A stretch of 8,654 nt of DNA from Candidatus Zixiibacteriota bacterium (lineage in GTDB: Bacteria > Zixibacteria > MSB-5A5 > GN15 > PGXB01), in assembly GCA_003641425.1 (NCBI GenBank), contig QNAH01000102.1:1-8654 (forward strand). Direction: 5' to 3'. Made by a program: the position numbers and the translations under genes. A model generated the notes under the pieces. The model was not told where the DNA came from. It did no database searches and worked only from the letters and a program-made list of their open reading frames with translations. Shown in pieces: positions 1-6,718 of the stretch (position 1 is the first letter of the stretch; the number at the start of each line of letters is the position of its first letter).

Positions 1-157
1 GCTTTATAACATTGTGCAATTCCTCTTCCAGTTTGGTTTTCTTTATATCAAGATTCTTAAGGCGATCAGCTACGAATTTTATATCAACTCCTTTTTCCAG
101 TGAGTCCTTTAAAATCCCGCTTGTTTGTTTTTGGATTTTGTATATAATTCGCTTCAT
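1..157 (-). CDS. Partial hypothetical protein with a coiled-coil, possibly a serine-recombinase C-terminal remnant
   Basis: An open minus-strand frame runs from an ATG at 155-157 off the left edge (52 codons visible, no stop). It reads MKRIIYKIQKQTSGILKDSL and continues with a charged, leucine-spaced segment containing the pieces FVADRLKNLD and KTKLEEEL, so a helical coiled-coil is likely. The pattern of a Leu-rich helix, a Gly-containing turn, then RL..L..KK..LE.EL resembles the coiled-coil in the C-terminal half of large serine recombinases, but this is recognition by eye on a short piece and I cannot name the family firmly. No Shine-Dalgarno sequence precedes the ATG. The frame stays open upstream to a TAA at 257-259, inside the divergent gene, so the start is uncertain and a truncated gene is possible. 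The stretch is far more AT-rich than the rest of the window, which would fit transferred DNA. Confidence 0.35.
   Translation of the reverse strand, partial: MKRIIYKIQKQTSGILKDSLEKGVDIKFVADRLKNLDIKKTKLEEELHNVIK
121..148 (+). promoter_or_regulatory. Candidate sigma-70-type promoter for the synthetase-acetyltransferase gene
   Basis: TTGTTT (121-126) and a perfect TATAAT (143-148) are separated by 16 bases, about 60 bases upstream of the ATG at 209. Transcription would start near 155 and give a leader of roughly 54 bases. The region is very AT-rich, so chance matches are expected, and the site overlaps the 5' part of the minus-strand frame at 1-157. The gene's ribosome binding site is weak: only a purine run (GAAAGAGAAA, 195-204) lies just upstream of the start. 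Confidence 0.35.
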
Positions 158-208
158 GATAAATGATAATATTTTGTGTTGGTGACAAAGGATTGAAAGA
201 GAAATAAA

Positions 209-2905
209 ATGGCCGTTCATAAGCTGGATAAGATATTTAATCCCCGGAGAATAGCATTAATCGGGGTTACGATTAATCCCAACAGTGTCGGAGGTAAAGT
301 CCTCAGTAACCTGGTGGGAAGCGGTTTTCGGGGTGTCGTTTACCCGGTCAATCCGGACAGCGAAGCTGTCCTGGGTATTCAATGTTACCCGGATGTAAAA
401 AGTCTGCCGCGAACCCCTGACCTGGCGGTAATCTGCACCCCGGCCGAAAAAGTCCCGGGGATAATTCGGGAATGCGGCAATGCCGGAATCCTCGGTATAA
501 TTATAATATCAGCCGGATTCAGGGAAACCGGCGACGCCGGCGCGGCGCTTGAAGACCAGATCAAAGCCGAAGCTTCCCGTTTTGACGGGATGCGGATTAT
601 CGGGCCGAATTGCCTGGGCATAATTGTCCCGGGTTTGAAACTGAACGTAAGCTTTGCCAGCGGGACCCCTAAAGCCGGACATATCGCCTTTATATCTCAA
701 TCGGGCGCGCTGTGCACATCGGTTCTTGACTGGGCCCTTGAAGAGAAAATCGGCTTTTCGCATTTTGTATCCATTGGTAACAGTATTGATGTCAATTTCG
801 GCGACCTGATCGACTATTTTGGCGAGGATGAAAATACCGAATCGATAATTCTATATATCGAATCTATCAGCGAGGCCAGACGATTTATGACGGCGGCCCG
901 CGCTTTTGCCCGATCAAAACCCATTCTGGCATACAAAGCGGGACGCTTTCCGGAATCGGCCAAAGTCGCCGCGTCGCATACCGGCGCCATGGCCTCCGAA
1001 GACAATGTTTACGACGCCGCTTTTCAGAGAGTGGGTGTGGCCCGTGTATATGATATCGGTGAAATATTCGACTGCGCCGGTTTGATCGGCCGCAAAAAGG
1101 TCCCGCGCGGACCGCGCCTGGGTATCATTACCAATGCCGGCGGGCCGGGAGTAATGGCCACCGATGCCCTGATATCCTTGCGAGGAAGCCTGGCGCAATT
1201 AACTGATGAATCAATGAATGGTCTCAATCAGTGTCTCCCCCCGTCATGGTCGCATGGGAATCCGGTCGATGTACTCGGAGACGCCAACTCGAAACGGCTG
1301 GAGAAAGCCGCTAAAATCGTCGCCGATGATCCTGATGTCGATGCCGTGCTGGTTATTTTAACCCCGCAGGCGATGACCAATCCGACTGCATCCGCTAAAG
1401 TAATAGGAACACTGGCTGAAACGACCCCAAAGCCGATTCTGGCCGCATGGGTCGGCGGGCAGAGCATGAACGAGGGTATCAGGATACTCATTGACAAAGG
1501 TGTTCCCGCTTATAAAACACCGGAGCAGGCCGTACGGGCGTTTATGACTCTGGTCGCCTATGCCCGCAATCTCGAGGCCCTTTATGAAACCCCGAGAGAA
1601 ATCCCCGTAAGATTCGAATTCGATCGGGTAAAAAACAGGGAAACATATATTGCGACTGAATTCAGTAAAGGCAGTATCCTTTCGGAAGAGTCATCGAAAG
1701 CGCTTCTGGAAACCTACGGTATCAAAACGGCAAAACCGGTTCCGGCGACGACAGCGGATGAAGCAATCGCAATCGCCGATAAACTGGGCTATCCGGTCGT
1801 TCTAAAAATCAACTCTCCCGATATAACACACAAATCGGATTCCGGCGGTGTCGCCGTCAATCTCGAAAATGATGATATGATCCGCTCCGCCTACCAGAAA
1901 ATAATGACGGCAGTCGGAGAAAAAGAACCCGACGCCCGGATCGCCGGCGTGACCGTCCAGCCCATGATCGATTCTAAATATGGCAATGAACTGATCGCCG
2001 GAATCAAGGCCGATCCGGTATTCGGCACTGTCATGCTGGTCGGTATGGGCGGTGTCAGCGCCGAACTGCTGGGAGACCGGGCTCTTGGTTTTCCTCCTCT
2101 TAATGAACGGCTGGCACGTCGGATGCTCGAGTCGCTGAAGATATGGCCGTTGCTTCAGGGTTACCGGGGTATACCCGCAGCCAATCTGGACAGGCTGATA
2201 GAAGTCCTGGTCAGGTTGTCGTATTTAGCGGCCGATTATCCGGAGATCAAAGAACTTGATATAAATCCGCTGCTGGTTACTCCCGATGACGTTACGGCGC
2301 TCGATGCGCGTGTCATTATAGACAAAGAACTTGTCGGCCGAAAGACCGAACAATACTCTCACCTTGTTCTGCGCCCGTACCCTGAGAAATACACAAAAGA
2401 AATCATTCTCCCGGACGGAAGCGAAGTGACCCTGCGGCCCATTAAACCCGAGGACGAACCGCTCTGGATGGATATGCTGGGAAGTTGCTCCAAAGAAACG
2501 ATTTACTCCCGGTTTCGGTATTTCTTCCAGTGGGCATCGCATGAGGTGGCCACACGTTATTGCTATATCGATTACGATCGCGAAATTGCCATTGTGGCTG
2601 AGGTCCGGGAAAAAGGAAAACGAAAACTCGTCGGCGTCGGAAGGATGATCGCGGACCCGGACCACGAAACGGTGGAATACGCCATTTTGATAATCGATGC
2701 CTGGCAGAAAAGAGAACTGGGCAGGATGCTGACCGAATATTGCATCGAGGTTGCCGGGAAATGGAATCTGAAAAAAATCACCGCCCAGACGACGACCGAT
2801 AACCGCCCCATGATATCAGTCTTCAAGAAACTCGGTTTCGAAATTAATTACAGCGATCAGGATACTACGGTAGATGTCATTAAGGAATTGGACGGTAGTC
2901 GGTAG
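209..2905 (+). CDS. NDP-forming acyl-CoA synthetase fused to a GNAT acetyltransferase (Pat/PatZ-like)
   Basis: This 898-residue cytoplasmic protein joins an ADP-forming acetyl-CoA synthetase to a C-terminal GNAT domain, as in Pat/PatZ lysine acetyltransferases (about 886 residues in enterics). The order is: CoA-binding Rossmann domain (about 8-140, starting IFNPRRIALIGV); succinyl-CoA-ligase-like part (about 155-460) with SHTGA at 256-260, whose H257 matches the phosphorylated histidine of active ADP-forming synthetases; ATP-grasp (about 487-706) with HKSD at 541-544, GMGG at 612-615 and ELDINPLL at 682-689; and GNAT (about 735-895) ending in the usual DNRPM...FKKLGF segment. The synthetase reaction would be acetyl-CoA + ADP + Pi giving acetate + ATP + CoA, and GNAT would acetylate protein lysines. 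Unlike what I recall of enteric Pat, the catalytic histidine is kept, so both activities are possible. The acetyl-CoA loop reads QKRELG, with Glu (836) replacing the usual glycine. The start is chosen because MAVHKLDKIFNPRRIALIG matches the normal family N terminus. The substrate acyl group cannot be read from the sequence. The gene stands alone and converges on cusA. Confidence 0.9.
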   Translation: MAVHKLDKIFNPRRIALIGVTINPNSVGGKVLSNLVGSGFRGVVYPVNPDSEAVLGIQCYPDVKSLPRTPDLAVICTPAEKVPGIIRECGNAGILGIIIISAGFRETGDAGAALEDQIKAEASRFDGMRIIGPNCLGIIVPGLKLNVSFASGTPKAGHIAFISQSGALCTSVLDWALEEKIGFSHFVSIGNSIDVNFGDLIDYFGEDENTESIILYIESISEARRFMTAARAFARSKPILAYKAGRFPESAKVAASHTGAMASEDNVYDAAFQRVGVARVYDIGEIFDCAGLIGRKKVPRGPRLGIITNAGGPGVMATDALISLRGSLAQLTDESMNGLNQCLPPSWSHGNPVDVLGDANSKRLEKAAKIVADDPDVDAVLVILTPQAMTNPTASAKVIGTLAETTPKPILAAWVGGQSMNEGIRILIDKGVPAYKTPEQAVRAFMTLVAYARNLEALYETPREIPVRFEFDRVKNRETYIATEFSKGSILSEESSKALLETYGIKTAKPVPATTADEAIAIADKLGYPVVLKINSPDITHKSDSGGVAVNLENDDMIRSAYQKIMTAVGEKEPDARIAGVTVQPMIDSKYGNELIAGIKADPVFGTVMLVGMGGVSAELLGDRALGFPPLNERLARRMLESLKIWPLLQGYRGIPAANLDRLIEVLVRLSYLAADYPEIKELDINPLLVTPDDVTALDARVIIDKELVGRKTEQYSHLVLRPYPEKYTKEIILPDGSEVTLRPIKPEDEPLWMDMLGSCSKETIYSRFRYFFQWASHEVATRYCYIDYDREIAIVAEVREKGKRKLVGVGRMIADPDHETVEYAILIIDAWQKRELGRMLTEYCIEVAGKWNLKKITAQTTTDNRPMISVFKKLGFEINYSDQDTTVDVIKELDGSR
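1616..1638 (+). repeat. Copy A of a 23-bp near-identical direct repeat (within the synthetase gene)
   Basis: The 23 bases beginning GAATTCGATCGGGTAAAAAA match 2912-2934 at 21 of 23 positions, on the same strand. Copy A lies in the linker between the ligase and ATP-grasp parts, where it overlaps codons for residues E470 to R477. The matches do not extend into the flanks. Its meaning is unknown. Confidence 0.5.
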
Positions 2906-2911
2906 ACATCA

Positions 2912-2934
2912 GAATTCGATCCGGTAAAAAACTG
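2912..2934 (+). repeat. Copy B of the 23-bp direct repeat (in the convergent gap)
   Basis: The 23 bases beginning GAATTCGATCCGGTAAAAAA differ from 1616-1638 only at positions 11 and 22 of the repeat. Copy B starts seven bases after the synthetase stop codon and overlaps the A-run of the candidate cusA terminator. It may be a small duplication or a coincidence of composition. Confidence 0.5.
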
Positions 2935-2942
2935 AAATCAGT
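2926..2942 (-). terminator. Weak candidate rho-independent terminator for cusBA
   Basis: Read on the minus strand just after the cusA stop, ACTGATTTCAGT forms a short stem (4 perfect pairs, 5-6 if adjacent A-T and G-T pairs are counted) followed by a run of T. On the plus strand no T-run follows the hairpin, so it would act mainly on cusBA transcripts. The stem is short and has little GC, so efficiency is doubtful. No better terminator is visible in the 37-bp gap between the convergent genes, and none for the synthetase gene. Confidence 0.35.
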
Positions 2943-5900
2943 CTATTCCCTTACCCGTCGCTCGGCTATCCAGCTGTATAATACCGGTACCATGAAGACC
3001 GTGATCAAAACCACGGTCATGCCGCCCACCGAAGGGATCGCCATCGGCACCATAATATCAGAACCCTTGCCGGTCGAGGTAAGAACCGGAAGCAGTGCCA
3101 GAATTGTCGTTGCCGAGGTCATCAGGGCCGGACGGATACGCCTCTTCCCCGCCAGGACAACGGCTTCCCTGATCTCATTGACTGTCGAAGGTTTTTTCCG
3201 TGCAAAAACCTGTTTCAAATAAGTCGATATGATTACGCCATCGTCACTGGCGATACCGAATAATGCCAGAAAACCTACCCATACTGCAACCGAAAGATTA
3301 TACTCCCGGACCTGGAAGAGACTGCGAAAATCCATACCAAACAGATCTATATTCATGAACCAGCTCTGACCGTACAGCCAGAGCATTATAAATCCGCCTG
3401 ACCAGGCCACAAAAATACCGGAAAAAACCAGCATTGAGGTGGATGCGGAACGAAATTGAAAATACAGGATGAGAAATATAATGATCAGGGCCAGCGGCAG
3501 GATAACGCGAAGCTTTTTCTCGGAGCGCACCTGATTCTCATAACTTCCGGCAAATGTAAAGCTGACGCCGGCGGGAATTTCGAGTTCACCGGAGACTATT
3601 TTATCCTGAAGATATTTATTCGCCTGTTCGACCACTTCAACTTCGGCATATCCGGATTTTTTGTCAAAAATGACATACCCGATAAGAAAGGTATCTTCCG
3701 ATTTGATGACCATCGGCCCGCGAACGAATTTTATTTCCGCCAGCTCCACCAGCGGTATCTGGACTCCGGTTGGTGATGATACCAGAATTTTTCCCAGAGT
3801 CTCGATGCTGTTGCGCAGTTCTCGCGGATAGCGAACCCTCACCGAATAACGCTCGCGCCCCTCTATTGTGGTCGTTATTGGTTTGCCGCCGATAGCCACC
3901 TCGATAACATCCTGTACGCTCCCGATCGACATGCCATAGCGGGCGATAACTTCGCGGTCGATCTGTATTTCAAGGTACGGTTTACCCACTATGCGATCCG
4001 AAATCACCGTAGCCGGTTCCACCGAAGGTACCTGCTTTAACAGGCGCTCGATATCCTGCCCCGCCTTTTCTATTGTCTCCAGGTCGGGTCCCTTTATTTT
4101 GACACCCATGGGTGCCCGCATACCGGACTGAAGCATGACGATTCGGGCGGCGATCGGCTGAAGTTTCGGTGCCGATGTCGTCCCTGTCAGCCTGCCCGCC
4201 CTGACAATCTCATCCCAGATATCATCGGGCGATTCGATTTGATCGCGCCATTGACGGTATGGTTCACCGTCATTATCCGGAATAAGCTCATCATATTCAT
4301 CCCTGATAAATTCATCAGCATCATTATCATATTTGAATTTCAGAACACGTCCGTTCTTATCTGTTTTGTATTCCGATTTATAATTAATAACTGTTTCGAT
4401 CATGGAAATTGGGGCGGGATCGAGAGGACTGTCCACGCGCCCCAATTTTCCCACCACCGATTCGATCTCGGGAATATTGCTGAAGGCACGATCCTGCAAT
4501 TGCAGGATATCCTTGACCTCCCCGATCGAGGCGTGCGGCATGGTGGTCGGCATGTAAAGATAGGAACCTTCATCGAGATCGGGCATGAATTCCTTGCCCA
4601 AGCCCGGCAAGGAATGACTAATCGAAGTGTAAATTCGGGTCGATCGTATCCAGTCGGGCATAAAACCAAAAATTCGATCGAATCCCAGCCAGATCGACAA
4701 TCCGAAAAATACCAGAACCACAGGTGTGATAAGAAACTTCTTTTTGTTTCCCAGCGCCCAGCGGAGCATTCGCTCATAGTTTCTATATAGTAAATAGAAT
4801 AATGACAAAATGACGCCAAGAAGTATGATGATGAAAACTAAATTGAGAATAAAACCGCCTTTGACACCCAGCGGAGCCCAATGTCCGGCCAGAAGTCCCG
4901 CGGCGATGATTATAAATATATAGTTAAATGCCGGTCCGATTTTATTTCGATAATTTTCAGGTATATTTTTTCTGAAAAACAGATACAGGGCAATAATGAT
5001 GATTATAATACCGGTCCATGTAAACGACCATATCAACGCCGCAACCCCGGTCAAAAACAGTCCGACAGCACAAAGAAATCGCGCTCCCTCCATATCTTTT
5101 TTCTTTGCAAGAAACTGATGTGCCAGCGGCGGAAGAATCGTCAGGGCAATTATAACCGAAGCGAGCAGGGCAAATGTCTTGGTATAAGCCAGCGGCTTGA
5201 AAAGCTTACCCTCGGGCCCCATCATGGTGAAAACCGGCAGAAAAGAGACCACCGTAGTTGCGATCGAAGTCATCACCGCCCCCCCGACCTCCGATACGGC
5301 ATTGAATACGACCGTACTCCTGTCAGCCTGTGGAGGTGCATTATCCAGTTTTCGTACTACATTTTCGATGATGACCACACCCATATCGACAATCGTACCG
5401 ATTGCAATGACTATTCCCGATAAGGCCACCACGTTGGCATCGACTCCGAACAGTTTCATCCCGATAAAAACGGCCAGCACCGTCAACGGAAGCATCCCGG
5501 AAATAAGCAGGGAACTCCGTAGATGCATCAGCATAAGGATGACGATTATAACGGTCACCAGAATCTCATCGACCAGGGCGGTGTTCAGGGTGCCGAGTGT
5601 TTCATATATCAGCCCGGTACGATCATAGAATGGAACTATTGTTACCTGTGAGACCGTTCCGTCGGACAGAGTCTTTTTCGGCAATCCGGGAGCAATTTCT
5701 TCTATTTTAGTCTTAACATTGTTGATGGTTGACAGCGGATTTTCCCCATACCTGACCACGACCACGCCCCCGACAACTTCGGCCCCTCCCTTGTCCAGCA
5801 CACCTCTTCTCATGGCTGGACCCAGTGTGACGGTTGCGATATCTTTAATGCGAACGGGGACATTATTGCGTTGCTTGATCGCACTGTTTTCAATATCCGA

Positions 5901-6716
5901 TATTTCCGCGATAGTTCCGATACCCCGGATAACATATTCGACCTTGTTTATTTCAAGCGTTCTTGCGCCGACATCGACATTGGATCTTTTGACAGCCTCG
6001 AAAACTTCCTGCAATCCAACACCGTAAGCGCGCATGGCATCGGGATCGACATCGATCTGGTATTCCTTTTCAAATCCCCCGATCGAAGCTACTTCAGCGA
6101 CCCCTTTCGCCGACTGCAATGCATATTTAACCGTCCAGTCCTGGATCGACCGAAGTTCATGCAGATCCCAGCCACCGGTTGGTTGGCCCGACTCGTCACG
6201 GCCCTCCAGTGTATACCAGAATATCTGACCGAGCGCCGTAGCATCCGGGCCAAGAATAGGCTGGGCGCCTTCCGGCAATAGATTACTCGGGAGGGAATTC
6301 AGCTTTTCCAACAGCCGGGAGCGCGACCAGTAGAATTCTACATTCTCATCGAAAATGACGTAGACGGTTGAAAATCCGAAATACGAATAACTCCTTATTG
6401 ATTTGACTCCGGGAATACCCAGTAGCGACGATGTCAATGGATATGATATCTGGTCCTCGATATCCTGCGGCGATCTCCCCGGCCATTCGGTAAAGACAAT
6501 CTGTTGATTTTCCCCGATATCGGGGATAGCATCGACAGGAACCGGATTCCTCGGCAGAAAATCGATTTTCCAGTCAAAAGGAGCGACCATAATTCCCCAG
6601 GCAATGATGGTCACAACCAGCAAAAATATAATCAATTTATTATTGAGGCAGAAATTGATGTACTTATCTAACAGGGATAACCTGTCCTGCCTTTTATCGA
6701 ACGGTGTTAAGGACAT
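2943..6716 (-). CDS. cusA: CusA-type Cu(I)/Ag(I) efflux RND transporter permease
   Basis: This is the inner-membrane, proton-driven pump of a CusCBA-like complex (heavy-metal RND family), which moves metal from the periplasm or membrane face to the outer-membrane channel. It is 1,257 residues, against about 1,047 for E. coli CusA. Metal-binding methionines M573, M623 and M672 of E. coli correspond to M722 (LYMPTT), M772 (PISMIET) and M861 (ARIVMLQSG), which supports Cu(I)/Ag(I). TM4 holds the VDMGVVIIEN motif; D444 aligns with CusA D405, and D1158 aligns with E939. The position of relay lysine K984 is A1197. Extra length comes from a block with about four added hydrophobic helices (about 541-650), an acidic insert (about 778-838) and a short aromatic insert (about 1116-1140). 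These inserts fit variants I recall from FCB-group bacteria. The start is the ATG at 6714-6716, two bases after the cusB stop, behind a weak GGGA; an in-frame TTG at 6768-6770 would overlap cusB by about 50 bases and adds a tail with no family look. Translation is probably coupled to cusB. The stop is TAG. Confidence 0.93.
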   Translation of the reverse strand: MSLTPFDKRQDRLSLLDKYINFCLNNKLIIFLLVVTIIAWGIMVAPFDWKIDFLPRNPVPVDAIPDIGENQQIVFTEWPGRSPQDIEDQISYPLTSSLLGIPGVKSIRSYSYFGFSTVYVIFDENVEFYWSRSRLLEKLNSLPSNLLPEGAQPILGPDATALGQIFWYTLEGRDESGQPTGGWDLHELRSIQDWTVKYALQSAKGVAEVASIGGFEKEYQIDVDPDAMRAYGVGLQEVFEAVKRSNVDVGARTLEINKVEYVIRGIGTIAEISDIENSAIKQRNNVPVRIKDIATVTLGPAMRRGVLDKGGAEVVGGVVVVRYGENPLSTINNVKTKIEEIAPGLPKKTLSDGTVSQVTIVPFYDRTGLIYETLGTLNTALVDEILVTVIIVILMLMHLRSSLLISGMLPLTVLAVFIGMKLFGVDANVVALSGIVIAIGTIVDMGVVIIENVVRKLDNAPPQADRSTVVFNAVSEVGGAVMTSIATTVVSFLPVFTMMGPEGKLFKPLAYTKTFALLASVIIALTILPPLAHQFLAKKKDMEGARFLCAVGLFLTGVAALIWSFTWTGIIIIIIALYLFFRKNIPENYRNKIGPAFNYIFIIIAAGLLAGHWAPLGVKGGFILNLVFIIILLGVILSLFYLLYRNYERMLRWALGNKKKFLITPVVLVFFGLSIWLGFDRIFGFMPDWIRSTRIYTSISHSLPGLGKEFMPDLDEGSYLYMPTTMPHASIGEVKDILQLQDRAFSNIPEIESVVGKLGRVDSPLDPAPISMIETVINYKSEYKTDKNGRVLKFKYDNDADEFIRDEYDELIPDNDGEPYRQWRDQIESPDDIWDEIVRAGRLTGTTSAPKLQPIAARIVMLQSGMRAPMGVKIKGPDLETIEKAGQDIERLLKQVPSVEPATVISDRIVGKPYLEIQIDREVIARYGMSIGSVQDVIEVAIGGKPITTTIEGRERYSVRVRYPRELRNSIETLGKILVSSPTGVQIPLVELAEIKFVRGPMVIKSEDTFLIGYVIFDKKSGYAEVEVVEQANKYLQDKIVSGELEIPAGVSFTFAGSYENQVRSEKKLRVILPLALIIIFLILYFQFRSASTSMLVFSGIFVAWSGGFIMLWLYGQSWFMNIDLFGMDFRSLFQVREYNLSVAVWVGFLALFGIASDDGVIISTYLKQVFARKKPSTVNEIREAVVLAGKRRIRPALMTSATTILALLPVLTSTGKGSDIMVPMAIPSVGGMTVVLITVFMVPVLYSWIAERRVRE
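4203..4385 (-). other. Acidic periplasmic insert within CusA (residues about 778-838)
   Basis: The distance from M722 to M772 equals that of the E. coli pair (50 residues), but M772 to M861 is 89 residues against 49. About 40 extra residues, rich in Asp, Glu and aromatics (for example DNDADEF, RDEYDEL, YRQWRDQ), therefore sit in the periplasmic porter region between the second and third metal methionines. The positions are read directly from the translation and my recalled E. coli CusA sequence; the role is unknown. Confidence 0.7.
4491..4508. repeat. Perfect 18-bp palindrome inside cusA
   Basis: ATCCTGCAATTGCAGGAT is its own reverse complement. It encodes the ILQLQD region of CusA just after the M722 segment. 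It may be an accident of the Leu-Gln-Leu-Gln coding; no regulatory role can be shown. Confidence 0.45.
4589..4615 (-). repeat. Perfect 10-bp inverted repeat with 7-base loop inside cusA
   Basis: ATTCCTTGCC (4589-4598) and GGCAAGGAAT (4606-4615) are exact reverse complements separated by CAAGCCC. In the cusA message this forms a stable hairpin in codons for the SLPGLGKEF region, where the protein leaves the membrane and enters the second periplasmic domain. No T-run follows, so it is not a terminator. Confidence 0.5.
4767..5096 (-). other. Extra transmembrane block inserted in CusA (residues about 541-650)
   Basis: Between the normal sixth and seventh membrane helices there are about 110 residues with four additional hydrophobic stretches: about 545-565 (LCAVGLFLTGVAALIW), 567-581 (a poly-Ile run GIIIIIIALYLFF), 597-613 (YIFIIIAAGLLAGHW) and 620-644 (ending ILSLFYLLY). 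E. coli CusA joins these helices by a much shorter segment. An even number of added helices would keep the following periplasmic domain on the correct side, giving about 16 membrane segments in all. The function is unknown. Confidence 0.75.
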
Positions 6717-6718
6717 GA

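Noticed and set aside
541..650. Possible frame error or gene fusion explaining the extra length of CusA and CusB
   Set aside because: The frames are continuous, the inserts fall at domain boundaries and the flanking motifs are intact. Both long forms are consistent with known family variants.
2225..2665. 146-codon minus-strand frame opposite the 3' part of the synthetase gene
   Set aside because: It lies wholly opposite a well-supported gene, shows no domain pattern and has no ribosome binding site I can see. It is a reverse-strand shadow.
2997..3018. 7-bp inverted repeat GACCGTG / CACGGTC near the 3' end of cusA
   Set aside because: It is inside coding sequence, about 50 bases before the stop, with an 8-base loop and no T-run. 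It is too short to call a terminator or binding site.
4400..4819. 139-codon minus-strand frame overlapping cusA in another frame
   Set aside because: The cusA frame runs through without a break and is homologous to CusA on both sides, so there is no frameshift and no need for a second product.
4239..5423. Two plus-strand frames of about 180 codons opposite cusA (4239-4790 and 4881-5423)
   Set aside because: The translations are low-complexity, rich in charged and polar residues, and mirror the hydrophobic and acidic inserts of CusA on the other strand. No family features support them.
6511..6526. Perfect 16-bp palindrome TCCCCGATATCGGGGA in cusA
   Set aside because: It encodes the conserved IPDIGEN region, and GATATCGG-like words are common in this window, so composition and codon choice explain it adequately. 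No T-run or operator context.
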